Source: Effrenium voratum
Taxonomy: Eukaryota > Sar > Dinophyceae > Suessiales > Symbiodiniaceae
Reading direction: 5' to 3'
NCBI GenBank assembly: GCA_963377175.1
Contig: CAUJNA010003827.1
Span: forward strand, 1,099,146 to 1,163,145
Length of the DNA: 64,000 bases
Under the pieces are notes generated by a model that was not told the origin of the DNA, ran no database searches, and saw nothing but the letters and a program-made list of their open reading frames with translations. The first letter of the stretch is position 1. Every line of letters begins with the position of its first letter. The translations under genes were made by a program, and so were the position numbers. Below, in pieces: positions 33,295-45,308 of this stretch.

Positions 33295-33400
33295 CGGTTG
33301 CTTTCTGCTCCCCTGCTAAAAGTTTTTAACTTTTAGTGGTTTAATACGGAAAACCAAGTCATTAGTTGGCAAGAAGTTAAAGCTGCCGTCCTCTCCATGC
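33295..33400 (+). repeat. R2 hairpin repeat, copy b
   Basis: CGGTTGCTTTCTGCTCCCCT, hairpin CTAAAAGTTTTTAACTTTTA, TTTAATACGGAAAACC, then ATTAGTTGGCAAGAAGTTAA. The 3' end diverges from the family after AAAGCTG. Confidence 0.85.
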
Positions 33401-33963
33401 AAACAAAGATTGTCGGATTGTCTCGAAAGGGAACCCCTCAAACCCATACCCTTTGTACGTGCCTAGCCCCGAATATGGAGTGGGGTTCATCCCCACTGTC
33501 CCCATTGACCCAACAGAAAACCATAATTTTGCGTACATGGCAGACGATGGCAGATGGGCAGCCACCTCTGCTCGGTACCCGGCATGCCTTGTACACTGCG
33601 GGGGTGTGCAACCACAAGTGAAAGGCGTAGTACAGAGGCTCCTTGCGCACCCAAACTTGCCCAGTGACCCTAGAAGAAACAGGGAACCCAGGGTTGTGGG
33701 GAATGACCACTTCTGCGATACAACAGAAAGGGCTTCCCAAAGACTCTTTTGTTCTTGTAAAGGGGAATTCCCTTCTACCCTGGGGTGGACCATTTTTAGT
33801 GGAGAATGCACCGAGAGAAAAGAAGGGCGTCGAGTTCCTCGGCTTGTGTGCAATGTGCGTGGTGAAAAAAAACAAGGAACCACGACCCAAAGATGGACGC
33901 CCAGAGAAAAATTCCATTGCTTCGCCCCTCATGAAAGCGCGAAAGGAACGCCGCCATCCATTT
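33401..33963. other. Unique sequence with overlapping unsupported ORFs
   Basis: Frames of 115-200 codons exist on both strands (for example plus 33453-34055), but the plus one runs through the following TIR element and none resembles a known protein. Confidence 0.4.
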
Positions 33964-34081
33964 CTAGGTCCTCCAGATTTGAGAGGTTAGAAAAAGGGTA
34001 CCCTTTGTCTGTGTCTATTTTAGGAGAACCCCTCCCGCAAAAAAGAAACAGTTAAAGTTGGCACCTAGCTGGGGGACCTAG
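33964..34081 (+). mobile_element. GTCCTCCAG TIR element, copy 4
   Basis: 118 bp, CTAGGTCCTCCAGATTTGAG to GCTGGGGGACCTAG, with the GGGTACCC and AACCCCTCCCGC core blocks. Same orientation as the others. Confidence 0.85.
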
Positions 34082-34253
34082 AATGAACAAAACAACCAGT
34101 TCAAGGGGGAGAGACCTCGTGGAGGGGCAACCTGGATGGAACTATCGCCTATGGCCCAAGGCCGTTCTCAGGCATGCCACAGGTCAGTGCATGTGACCCA
34201 GTCATGATCTGAATGTCCTTCACAAGGACAGCCACAAGAATCATACTATCTAG

Positions 34254-34358
34254 CCTCCCACCAATTCAGACGGAACCTGACAGGGGGGTCCATGGAAGAC
34301 GATGTTCATTTGAAAAGGAACCCCCTGTCAGGCTCCATGTTAATTGGTATGAGGGTTC
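34254..34358. mobile_element. P-family palindromic element, copy b
   Basis: About 34-bp imperfect inverted ends: CCTCCCACCAATTCAGACGG, AACCTGACAGGGGG on the left, CCCCCTGTCAGGCTCCATGT, TAATTGGTATGAGGG on the right. Confidence 0.65.
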
Positions 34359-35003
34359 CTACGGCGGCGCACAACTCATTGGACACAGGAAGTATTCCTT
34401 GTCATCACTAAACATGAGAGCTGTTTGCTTTAAAGGGCAACAAAATGAAATTCCGCAGATCTGCAAACAACCTCTGCCACTCGCCACTTGCACTCCACAC
34501 TCCCAGCCCAATGCACTTCCTTCAACAACACACACTCTGCGGCAATGATCGAGAACATTGCCTTTTACCGGATGCCACATGAAACCAAAACAAAAGAAGC
34601 CCAGTTGAAATTGGTAGATGAATCTGGGATCGGACCCCTCGTTTGGTTTCCTTCTAAACAATCTTTGGGGGAGTACCTTTGCTACCTCAGTTTGGCCCAA
34701 ACCAAAAAAAAGTTTGATTCTGGTCCATATTTAGTAAAAGTTGAAACTCAAACAAAACACTAACATATTGAAAGCACTGTTTTCGGGTGGAATCGCTGGC
34801 AGCTTTGTGGTGCCAGGATCTTCCGGGATCACCACCGACTGAGGCAGCGGCTACCACCAGGTAGTGCGCGAGGAAGCACACCTTGACTCAAGTCAGGCAG
34901 CTGTGAACATGTCAGCGTGTTTTTGTTTTTTTCCCCAACAGCTGAAAGCTTTGGGGTCTCAGCCCAGATAGGCTCCGGGGTGGTTCGGGGCGACCCTGAG
35001 CTA
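34359..35003. other. No recognised gene
   Basis: Short ORFs only. The last ~30 bases already resemble the start of the next minisatellite. Confidence 0.4.
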
Positions 35004-35735
35004 AGGTTCCACCAGGGTTCCACCAGGGTTCCACCAGGGTTCCACCAGGGTTCCACCAGGGGTTCCACCAGGGTTCCACCAGGGGTTCCACCAGGGTTCC
35101 ACCAGGGTTGTACCAGGGTTCCACGAGGGTTCCACTCCACCAGGGTTCCACCAGGGTTCCACCAGGTTCTGCAAGGGCGGGGTGGTCTGGGGTGGTTTGA
35201 GGTAAGGTTCCACGAGGGTTCCACCAGGGTTCCACCAATTTCTTCGAGGTTTCACGAGGGTTCCACCAGGGTTCCACCAGGGTTCCACCAGGGTTCCAAC
35301 AGGGTTCGATGAGGGTTCCACCAGGTTCGAGGAAGTTCCACGAGGGTTCCACCAGGGCTGCAGGGTGGTCCGGGGTGGTTTGAGGTAAGGTTCCACGAGG
35401 GTTCCACCAGGCTTCCACCAGGGTTCCACCAGCCCGTCGTGCTCCGGACGAGGGTTCCACCAGGGTTCCACCAATTTCTTCGAGGGTCCGGGAAGGTTCC
35501 ACGAGGGTTCTCACCAGGGTTCCACCAGCGGTCCGGGCTGGTTTGAGGTAATGTTCCATGAGAATTCCACCAGAATTCCACCAGGTTTTGCAAGTCCAGC
35601 ACTGTTCTAGCAGGGTCCCACGAGGTTCTGCGAGGGCTGCGGGGTGGTCCGGGGGGGTTTGAGGTAAGGTTGTATGAGGGTTTCAGGGTTCCACAGGATT
35701 CCACACGGGTTCCACAAGGCTCCACAATGCTCCAC
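35004..35735 (+). repeat. GGTTCCACCAG minisatellite with higher-order units
   Basis: About 50 degenerate copies of a 12-13 bp unit, GGTTCCACCAGG/GGTTCCACGAGG. A longer marker, GGGGTGGTTTGAGGTAAGG, recurs near 35190, 35375, 35545 and 35650, dividing the array into blocks of about 100-200 bp. Pro/Trp-rich open frames across it are artefacts. Confidence 0.92.
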
Positions 35736-36103
35736 CAAGGGTGTGTCGTGCGCCCGTCGTCTGAAAAGCCATCGGATCAAGATCGCTTTGCTCATGGGCG
35801 GAACACTAATCAAAACCGAAATCAATGGTTTTTAGCACACTTTCACTGTTTTGTGACTTGCTCACTTGCTCAGGCAAATGTTGGCTTTGTGGCAAATCAG
35901 ATCACGTCGCTGCGGAACTCACGGCGCAGCAGAGTAAATGCTTGGCATCGCTGCTTGGTGGGCTTTGGGTTCCAAGAATTCCACGAGGCTGCGAGGGCTA
36001 TGAGGTCAGAAGGTTTCCACCAAATTCTGCAAAAGCTATGGGGCAGCCCTGAGGAAAGGTTCCAGCAAAGTTTCACGCTGAGCTCAGGTTCACCGGCCTA
36101 GGT
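35736..36103. other. Unique insert then diverged minisatellite copies
   Basis: 35740-35960 is non-repetitive. From 35965 to 36085 degenerate GGTTCCA/TTCCACGAGG units reappear, so the array was probably interrupted. Confidence 0.5.
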
Positions 36104-36665
36104 CGGGGCCCGATTGCAGCACCGTTTGGGCCCGATCGGCCCCGATTGCGCCATCGCGCCCCGATCGGGGCCCGACTCAGTCGGGCCCCGTCAATTGTAC
36201 CAAGCTGGCATCGCCTAGTTTTGCTGTAGATACAGTTGCAATCCGCATTTATAAGGAAAACCGGCGTTGAGCTATAATATGGGTGGCATGGGGTTGCACC
36301 ACGGGACGATCGGGGCCCGATTGCAGCGTCGGGCCCCGATCGGGCCCCGTCGGGCCCCGATCGGGCCCCGATTGCACCTTCGGGCCCCGATCGGGCCCCG
36401 ATTGCGCCGTCGGGGCCCGACTCAGTCGGGCCCCGTCAATCGTACCAAGCTGGCATCGCCTAGTTTTGCTATTGATACAGTTGCAATCCGCATGCTAAGG
36501 AAAACCGGCGTTGAGCTATAATATGGGTGGTTGGGGTTGCACCACGGGACGATCGGGGCCCGATTGCACCGTCGGGCCCCGATCGGGCCCCGATTGCGCC
36601 GTCGGGCCCCGATCGGGCCCCGATTGCGCCGTCGGGCCCCGATCAGGGCGAGATTGCGCTGTCAC
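36104..36665 (+). repeat. 242-bp tandem repeat with GGGCCCCGATC core
   Basis: Two copies (about 36104-36310 and 36311-36552) and a third partial. Each joins a GC-rich core of CGGGCCCCGATCGGGCCCCG words to an AT-richer half containing CCAAGCTGGCATCGCCTAGT and GTTGAGCTATAATATGGGTG. The number of 11-base core words differs between copies. Confidence 0.9.
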
Positions 36666-37706
36666 TCGTAGCTTTGCTTTACAAGGCAGCATCCTCAGCA
36701 ACACCGGCCGTAAGGATGGTCCGGGGCGTTCCGCGAGGATTCTGGGAGGGTGTGGTGCTGTTGGGGATATCGCCCGAGCTTATTTTATTTTTTTTGCGAA
36801 TGGGGTTTACCACACGTCGTCATGGCAAGCAAATTAACAATGTGGAATGATCGGGGACCTTCCTTATATTGCCCTCCTTCCTAATAACATGGGCGTGTAC
36901 TTCTTCATTTGTGATATCCTTTGGGTTGGTTGAAAGGGGAGCGAAAGAGAAACCACCCATTTTGGGAGTTTCCCTGTTTGAGACCCACCGTCATACCTTC
37001 GCTCTCCCTGGAAAATGGCCTGTAGGCAACTTTCAGCAGGTTCAAGGAAAGAGTACTCATATTACAATGCTTACGTGTCAAAACAATAATTAAACCCTGG
37101 CTATATTATATGTAAAGGTAGAATGGAATCAACAACACTTGGGCTTCTTGCCACATCAACGCAAAGCACGGCTATGATGTCAGCTCTAATCACCACGTGA
37201 GCGTTCAACACCTTGTATGAGTATGTAGAGCTCGAACGTCACGCCTGCCGCCTTTCCGGGCTGTCATGTATGAAACCCCGTATATTGCCAGTAGCGCGCT
37301 CATGGAGTTTCTTGTGGTTAAGCCAATTCGCAATGGGCTCATTTGCAACATCTTGAGAATCCGAAGGATGTACACGGGTGCCTGCATTTTCTAAGCATAA
37401 TGTATTAAAACTCTCTCTGCCCTTTTCCTCTTGCCCCTTCCCCCCAAACAAAATGAGACCATGGTGTATTCAAATAAATGGGGTTTATGGTTTATAGTTG
37501 CCTCGCCCATAGCCTATGTTAAGCCAGGTATCCCCTACCAAAACGGCCAATGGGGAGGCTCGGGCGCTGCATGTTTGCCACCAAATGCGGATGCAGCTCA
37601 GGCACCACCACGCCGTTGTAGCTCAGCGGCACGGTCTGGCACGCTTCAATTCAAGCGATTTCAGCAACTCACGCTTCGAACAGTGGGGGTAAAGGTCATA
37701 TATGCT
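36666..37706. other. No recognised gene; weak tRNA-like boxes
   Basis: 37617-37680 has TAGCTCAGCGGC (A-box like) and GCTTCGAAC (B-box like) at tRNA spacing, but the arms do not pair into a cloverleaf. Nothing else recognised. Confidence 0.35.
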
Positions 37707-37815
37707 CGGTTGCTTTCTGCTCCCCTGCTAAAAGATTAACTTTGAGTGGTTTAATGGAAAACCTATTAGTTGGCAAAAAGTTAAAGTCCTAAGCTCCAAG
37801 CCAAATGCACCAAAG
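37707..37815 (+). repeat. R2 hairpin repeat, copy c
   Basis: CGGTTGCTTTCTGCTCCCCT, CTAAAAGATTAACTTTGAG, TTTAATGGAAAACCTATTAG, then CCAAATGCACCAAAGC. Confidence 0.88.
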
Positions 37816-39205
37816 CATGCATGATTTGTGTGGGAAGAACATTTTTGGGCACAACGTCTACATGAAAATGTGTGTCCACCAACCGTTTGGGGCTCGTCCC
37901 AATCAACATTGTAGCCATCCAAATTCACTTTTTGTCAAGCATTCTCTGAAGCAGACTGTCTGACGCAAATTCGAGTCTATATCATTCAGCATCAATACTG
38001 TAAGCCTCAAATGCATAAACAAATGCATAAGGATAATCAGGAAAACATAACATACACACACAAACACAATTCAACAGCTGAATTTGGTGATGGGAACAAC
38101 AACCACCAGGTTCTATCAGTTGTTCATTGTCGTCCCCTTCACTGCATGAAGGCCTCCAAAGACAACGCGCATGGATCTTTAGGTCTTGCCCTTGCCCAGA
38201 TCCTTCCTCGAGTGCTCAGGAGGGAGTCATTGGATCGCACTGAGAACTGCTCTCCCGAGTCAGGATCTTTCCAGGAGGGCTTCATGTTTTCCGGATTGAT
38301 CACAAGAAAGATTGCAGTGTGGCCTTGTGCCTTGAAGACACAAGGGGAATCCATGCCCTGTCTCACAGTCGCATTCCGCTGGATTCCAAATGATTTTTGT
38401 GAAAGTTGCTCCGAGGACAATCCTTCATGTGTAAGGCCCACGTCAATCAGATCAAAAGGCAGAAACACTCGGGTGTGTCGTGGGGCCTTTACAATAGTGG
38501 CCGAGCTTCATGACGGTCCCTACTCCCAAGTAAAAGGGTGCGGCCTTAGTGGTCAAAATCCTGGGCTTGATGATGGTCCCCATGTATATTTGGTGCTTTG
38601 GTTGCACAGACTTTACTGCGAAACGTCAGTGCGCACCGTTCTCAGCCAGGGCGTGACAGCATCGACCTGGGCAGATGCGATGACTCAGACTGAATGCAGA
38701 GTGGTTGCTGTTCTCGGCTTGTCTCAATGTTGACCACGCTAAAGGTAAACCAGCAATCCGATTGGTAAACAAGGCGCGCTGTTGCAGGTCGCAAAAAGCT
38801 TGCTGAATTTGCGTTCATGCGTCCGTGATCTTCTGACGGATTTGTAAGCAGGTCACATGCTTCTGTGGACCTGCGGGTCGCGGCAACCCGGGCCAAAGGT
38901 TGAGCTAAATGAGGGTCGAAGAATTGGAGACGCGCTGTTCAACACCAAAACTGCCGTTAGTAGGTGCTCGTCCAACTAAATAGCCACATTGACCACCTGT
39001 AGGTGAAACTGCCTATCGAGTTGGCACGTAGGCCATCTGCAAGCCCATGTAGCCCCTCGGACAAGTCATCACTCATCAACACTCTTCCAGACAATCTAAG
39101 CGGCGAGCTCAATCATGGTTCTGGCTCCTGCTATTGGATCCCCCTGACTGGCTACCGGGCGGAGCTCGATTGTTGGTGCCTGGTCATTGAATTTGTGGGG
39201 ATATT
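37816..39205. other. No recognised gene
   Basis: A 240-codon plus frame (38011-38733) and a 109-codon minus frame (38139-38468) overlap; neither is recognisable or supported by composition. Confidence 0.4.
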
Positions 39206-39760
<555 letters not shown>

Positions 39761-41280
39761 GCCAGCAGCAAACAAACAACAGTACAGGCAGTAGCAGCAA
39801 CTGCAAACACCTCAGCATTGACATCACCACCAACAGCAACCAACAAATAAAACAACAACTGCCAACCAACATCCGACGACCAACAACCAACAACTGTACC
39901 GAGTACTCACAACTGCAACAAGAGCTGATTGACCCGTTTGCAAATCAAGTGGAATAGGCCACCATCCTGTGGTCGCAAGCTTCTTGTGCAGGCTATGGTA
40001 CTGGTTCGACATATTATATATATATATTCTACTCGTATGTATGTATGTATATTATATTATGTATATCGGCGTTGCTTTGCCAACAACAACTCTTACAGCC
40101 TCATCCCTTTCCGGGGACCTCCCGTACCTCTATGTATTTATATACACGTACGAGTACACGAATTGTAATCTTTACAATGGTCAGCAAAAGCCGAAAGAGT
40201 CCACGACCATCCCTGCCAACCCGTTAGGTCTATGGCGTGATGTGCAGTCGTCACTGGGTGCCCCAGCCAGCACGAAGGCGGTGGGCGAAAGGATCACCGG
40301 CCCATCCCAGTCCTATGCGGGAGACTCGCAACTGGTGTGTCATTGGCGGAACTGCAGCCGGCTACGTTTTCCACATAGAAAAACAAAACAACGTGGGTAT
40401 GCAGCCAGCTGCCAGTTCCACCAGGAAAGACTTAAAACAAGATGGGTATGGTCCCGGTAAGTCTAGGATCATTAGCGCACAAGAACCGGCAAGCAATGGA
40501 AGCAGGCAGCTGGTCTCGACATGCTTTGGGCATTCCTCGCCTTCCACCATCTTCAAGGAGGCAAAAGACTGCCCATAAAACCCGATCATCTTTGAGTGGT
40601 GCATAACGAAAAGCTCCGTGATAACAGGCCTACAAGCAGCGAAGCTCTGTTGCAAGTCTTTCAAAGTGGGAGCTTCCATGAAATCAGCCCGTAAAAGTCA
40701 AGCAATGTTTCCTCCCCCTTAGGGGGAGTGTTTGTTTGCATCGATTTCGCCCATTATGTACTCTTGAAAGGCCAGCCCCGTTTCCCTGCAACGGACAAAA
40801 CGACATGTGAGCGGTGGTCTCATAGGTTCCACGGTGTTGTATTCCGTGTCTGCCTTCGCGAACCCTTTCGTGAACCTTTCGCGCCCCACAGGTTTCCTTT
40901 CGCGGAGCAGTTCGGGCCAAGAAAACCTCTCGAGGAGCTTCTGCGAAGCTTTCGCAGCGCTGTGTTTTCCTTGAGAACATGTTTGATCGCATCCCTTTTG
41001 CGAAGCCTTCACGGACCTGTGTGCTCCTTTCACACTGCAGCTTGCAGGACAACACCTTTACTAGCTTCTTTCATGGGGGGGTTTTGAACGCTGCTCCTTG
41101 GCGTTAGGTTTCCATGTAGCTTCTCCTCACAAGCTATCCAAACGGGGTGCCAAACTACTTTAATATCACATATTAAGGTGACATCCTCAAACCCACCCTC
41201 TAAATGGTTGCTGAACGCGAAATAACCCCCAAAGCAATTTCGAGAACGGGCTACCTTCCGCTGAACATCAAGAACTGCAC
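39761..41280. other. No recognised gene; TA/TATG runs
   Basis: Short TA and TATG runs at 40012-40070. Degenerate CTTTCGCGAA/CTTTCGTGAACC words at 40850-41020. No supported gene. Confidence 0.45.
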
Positions 41281-41350
41281 CTGGATCGCCAGCTGCTGCT
41301 TTTTGTCCATCCACTTTACCCCAAAACCAGCAGCAACTTGGCGATCTAGG
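41281..41350. mobile_element. R5 palindromic element, copy b
   Basis: CTGGATCGCCAGCTGCTGCT and CAGCAGCAACTTGGCGATCT pair around the shared CCATCCACTTTACCCCAAAA block. Shorter than copy a. Confidence 0.75.
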
Positions 41351-41914
41351 CATACAGGTATGTCTTCAAATGCAGAGCTCGCTCTCCAGCTCTCGCTCGT
41401 GCTGCTCGGCCGGCGGATTCGCGCGATGGATGCGCACCTGGCGGGAATTCTGTCAGTATTCCCAAAATAAGAACCCCGCGCTAAAAATCATAAAATAAAG
41501 CCTCCTGATCTCCTCTAATTCAATATCAGTCAATATGATATTTTCAAAATTATTGGAAGAATTCGATGAACAAATTGCAAAGAAAGCCCGATCCCTTCTA
41601 ATTCAATATGAGATTATCAAAGTTCTGGGAACCTGCGAAGGATGCATAAACCGCTGGATGACTTTTACTGGCCTTTTGGACGGCATCCGGTTTACCTTGG
41701 GCACACTCACGATGAATCCCATGTCCTTTGGGCAAGAAAGAACCAAATAAGCAATACGCAGACGCCCTTGACGAATACCGGTGTCAAATTAACCGCAGTG
41801 ATAGCTTCCCGGTTTCTGGCATTGATAACCCCTTAAACTTAAACCAGGCAAAACAATGGGCCAGCAAAATGCCACTCACGCGCTAACCAAGTGCTGAGCA
41901 TCCTCCGCTTTAGC
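41351..41914. other. Possible short exons, unidentified
   Basis: 41370-41460 (GC-rich) reads ELALQLSLVLLGRRIRAMDA on the plus strand. A 71-codon plus frame at 41535-41750 begins MIFSKLLEEFDEQIAKKARS. Both look protein-like but match nothing I know. Confidence 0.25.
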
Positions 41915-42030
41915 CTAGGTCCTCCAGATTTGAGAGGTTAGAATAAGGGCACCAACTTTTTTCTGTCGTCTATTATAGTAGGGGAACCCTCCCCCAAAAA
42001 AGGGTAAAAGGGCACTACTGGCGGACCTAG
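41915..42030 (+). mobile_element. GTCCTCCAG TIR element, copy 5
   Basis: 116 bp, CTAGGTCCTCCAGATTTGAG to CTACTGGCGGACCTAG. Closely resembles copy 7 in the interior (TATTATAGTAGGGGAACCC). Confidence 0.9.
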
Positions 42031-42163
42031 CCAACCCCCACCGTTTGCCCTCCGCTTTAGCACAAACCGCGTGGTTTTCTAAGCAAACAAACCGCCGCGG
42101 AGCACCGGCTCAGCAAAGATGTCCAGCTTTGAGAGGCAGGTGAACAGGAGGTTCACCTGATGT

Positions 42164-42274
42164 CGATTGCTTTCTGCTCCCCTGCTAAAAGTTTAAAACT
42201 TTTAGTAGTTTAATGGAAAACCCATTCGCTGGCAACAAGTTAAAGTCCTGACATCCAAGCAAAATGCACCTAAG
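42164..42274 (+). repeat. R2 hairpin repeat, copy d
   Basis: CGATTGCTTTCTGCTCCCCT, hairpin CTAAAAGTTTAAAACTTTTA, then the conserved TTTAATGGAAAACCCATT and CAAGCAAAATGCACCTAAG. Confidence 0.9.
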
Positions 42275-42960
42275 TGATAAGCAACACCCGGTATTGAAAT
42301 GGTCGTTTTGGGTTTACCAGGTTGATTTTTATCAGAATTGAGGCGATCACCTGAGTCAAATTAAACTGGCAATCCCAGAATCATGCTTCAAGAATCAAGA
42401 AGGCGGAGATCCGCAGCTATGTATGGCAAAGAGGGCCCCGTGAGGGACTCTGAGCGAACAGGTTTATGAGGGTCTTAGAAGGTACCAAGGGACCCTTAGG
42501 CTTCTGTGCCCTCAAGCAACATAGGCCACCTGAGGGCAAAGCTAAGAGGGTGGTGGTCCTTTGGGGGAAATCAAGGAAGCGAGGTGCCACCTAAAACACC
42601 CTGCTCGAAACTTGCCAAACTCACCGAAACTCAATCCCGGCTCCAACCCAAAGGGTTTTGGGAGCCAAATTCATAGGGAAGCGACTCACACCTCAGAGAA
42701 GGGGGGCTCAAACCCAATCCCGACAGAAGCGTGAGTATCTCAGCTGGGGAGCTGGCTCCCGATCTTGCCTCTTGTCTGATCTATGCAGGGCGTGGGTCGA
42801 GCCCAGAACACTTTTTGCTGCGTGCCGCGCATCCTACTTGGCGGCCCACCGATTTGGCTTGCTGCCGTTGCTCCCTGAAAAATAGATGCAGTTTATGTTT
42901 GTGTCAGCCAGTCTTAGCCTCATCAAGGTATGCTGCCTGTGGAACAATACCTGGATTCAT
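42275..42960. other. No recognised gene
   Basis: Unique sequence with short ORFs only. Confidence 0.45.
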
Positions 42961-43016
42961 TTGGCTGTGGGTCAAAAATAGGTCCCTGGTGGTTTAATTC
43001 TGACCCATGTCCATTT
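42961..43016. mobile_element. TIR2 element, copy d (deletion derivative of copy a)
   Basis: 56 bp. GGCTGTGGGTCAAAAATAGG joins directly to the 3' block CCCTGGTGGTTTAATTCTGA of copy a, omitting about 50 internal bases. Confidence 0.75.
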
Positions 43017-44361
43017 GGGCCTGCTATGACAATGCATGGGAAGGTGTCAAGACGAGCTGACACTTTTGGGATGCGGTCAAAAGACACTTACACGGAAATC
43101 CACCACTTGAATTGGGCCCCACGCCATATTTAAGGCTCCTCGTGTGGACTACGGTCGTAATGCCCTCAAGACTACCCTTGTCAGATGCAAAATCCTGTTT
43201 GAAAGCTTCATGCACCCCAAGCAATCATGAGCTTAACCCCTAAGATATGCGAGGTTGTCAAGACTATGTAGTAGGATCCGGCCGTGTGTGTTGTTTTTCT
43301 ATTGGTGTTTTGTTGACGATGGTGCTGCCTTCAAAGGGGGTCCCAAAACAGGTGGCTGGCTGGGGCTTGGCTCATATTATGTTGTTCTCTTCCTGTCTTT
43401 CTCTTCATCCGGGAGTATTTCTTCTGAACTTGGGATCCTTTGGTGGGCATCACTTACATGGGGGTTTATTTTCAATCAGTTGGGGCCTTCCAACCATTCG
43501 CAGCCACCTCTGGCTCAAAAGGAACCCAAAATGTGGCGATCCCCGCTTTTCCCCGCGAACCATCCAACAGCTGTCCTCCAGGGATAGTTTGAGTTTCCCG
43601 GCGGCGTAACGGATCAGAGTGCCAACGATCACGGCCGGCCTGAGTGTGACAGTGACTTCGACTCCCACAAGCAAATGGAGCAGCGCGAGCTCATGAAATC
43701 ATGAAATCCTGAGTGGGCTTGCGGGGGGGGGGGGGGCATGGCTTGCTAAGGCCTTGTTAGGGGCTTGTCCTAGGTTTGTCCTGACATGAACTTTTGCTTG
43801 GCACGAGGCCGTGTCAAAAGACAGACTCCAGTGTTTGCCCATGCTTGCCAGCCTTTGGATTGAATGTAGCACGCATCACGTATCATAATTCCAGCCCGCT
43901 AAACCGGCAACAACGCGGAAGAAGACTCCACATGCGAGTGGATTCGACAAACCGTGCACATGGCTAGGCAACGAGCCGATGCCTGACAAAAGCGAATGGG
44001 CAACATTGGGTGCTGCTTTCCCTTCCGATCCGCGCCGATGGCCGCGTCGAAACGCGCTTTCTCCGTTCTGCCGAAAAGGAAAACTCACCGAGGGAAGGTA
44101 TTCCTTAGGTTATCTGAGAACCATCGCCCTGAAAGCACAGCCTTTTCAAGCCGCAACGGGCTGCCGTGGTTCATCCCCCCGAATGTTGCAGCTCTGAAAA
44201 CAAAACACGGTGGATGCGGGGAAATTATTCCGTCCACCCCTAGTTCATGTGTTGAAGGGAGCTGGGAACTGGTGTACTAATATCTATTCACACACACACA
44301 CACGAACACAAACACACTATCACACACAGAGAACACATTCTCAACATGGACTGAGCGACTG
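43017..44361. other. No recognised gene; G run and CA run
   Basis: A 120-codon hydrophobic plus frame (43247-43609) is not recognisable. A G14 run lies at about 43722-43736, a CA run at 44289-44330. Confidence 0.4.
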
Positions 44362-44466
44362 CTTCCATTTGCTTAAGCCCCCTGGAAAAGGCATAGTTTC
44401 AGGAGTGAAATCGATTCCCTTTAAAACCAAGAGGGAAAATAAAAATAAACCAAAAGCAAATGGAAG
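44362..44466. mobile_element. R6 TIR element, copy a
   Basis: Inverted ends CTTCCATTTGCTT and AAGCAAATGGAAG. The interior has GATTCCCTTTAAAACCAAGA. Related copies at 56541-56649 and 58349-58436. Confidence 0.75.
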
Positions 44467-44687
44467 AGGATGGGTTCTGATTTGGGCAAATGGGTTTCCC
44501 CAGAAAAAAAAAATCTTAAGCAAACGGAAGACTCGAAGGACACAAAACTTGCATCGTGCTCCACTGAGCGCTTGGCATCAAGTGCAAGGAGCCCAGCTGG
44601 GCAGACAGCAACTGGGTACGCGGCAGGCAAAAAAGCGGTCGGCGCATGAGCGGTTTTAAAGGTCCATGATTAGAGTTAGGCAACCAG

Positions 44688-44800
44688 TTGGGTATGGGTC
44701 AAACCATCAGGAATTGGACCACAGGTTTTGGCCCAGGGCAAGCATTTACCGATCGGGCTTGCACCATTTTGGGATTACCCAATTTTTGACCCACGGCCAG
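44688..44800. mobile_element. TIR2 element, copy e
   Basis: TTGGGTATGGGTCAAA and TTTTTGACCCACGGCCAG ends; diverged interior with GCACCATTTTGGGAT. Confidence 0.6.
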
Positions 44801-44960
44801 TTATAGAATGTATATTTTATTGTTTGCTTCACTTTGAGTCACTGGTAAAATGTAACATGTATCCTAAGTCTACCCCAGGGTACTTCAATCTTCTCAGCAA
44901 AAGGGCACCCTCCCACAATCATGAAAGCTAAGAGAAAGGCAGTGAAGACCGTCATTTCTG

Positions 44961-45080
44961 TGCTGCCCGCTTTCAGATCCCCCGCGGAAAGTGACTAACT
45001 TTTGGTGGGTTAAATGGAAACTACCACCAAACACTAAAAGGCTAAAAAGCTAAGGAACCGGATGGCTGGGAGCCACCAAG
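44961..45080 (+). repeat. R3 hairpin repeat, copy a
   Basis: TGCCCGCTTTCAGATCCCCC, then AGTGACTAACTTTTGGTGGG, AAATGGAAACTACCACC, AAAAGCTAAGGAACCGGATG and GCTGGGAGCCACCAAG. Confidence 0.85.
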
Positions 45081-45192
45081 ATTTACCAATGGCCCAACAT
45101 GACTTAATCAGTCTTCCAGAGACTTCTCGGCTTCCAGGCATACTCTAAGAATATGGGAGTAAAGCACTCCGGCATGTTGCCCAACAACTGAA

Positions 45193-45308
45193 CTAAGTCC
45201 TCCAGTAGAGAGGCTAGAATAAGGATACCAACTTGTTTCTGTAGTCTACTTAGTAGCCCTCCAGCCCTCCCCCCAAAAAGGGTAAACGCGCACTACTGGG
45301 AGACCTAG
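45193..45308 (+). mobile_element. GTCCTCCAG TIR element, copy 6
   Basis: CTAAGTCCTCCAGTAGAGAG to CTACTGGGAGACCTAG. The left GT is intact but the preceding G is A here. The core is partly altered (TAGCCCTCCAGCCCTCC). Confidence 0.85.

Noticed and set aside
33453..34055. 200-codon plus-strand ORF
   Set aside because: Continues into the GT...AG TIR element and has no resemblance to known proteins.
34829..35825. Pro/Trp/Gly-rich ORFs over the GGTTCCACC array
   Set aside because: Open only because the repeat unit lacks stops; frames exist in several phases on both strands.
38011..38733. 240-codon plus-strand ORF
   Set aside because: No recognisable domain, overlaps an equally plausible minus frame, and the composition is like the flanks.
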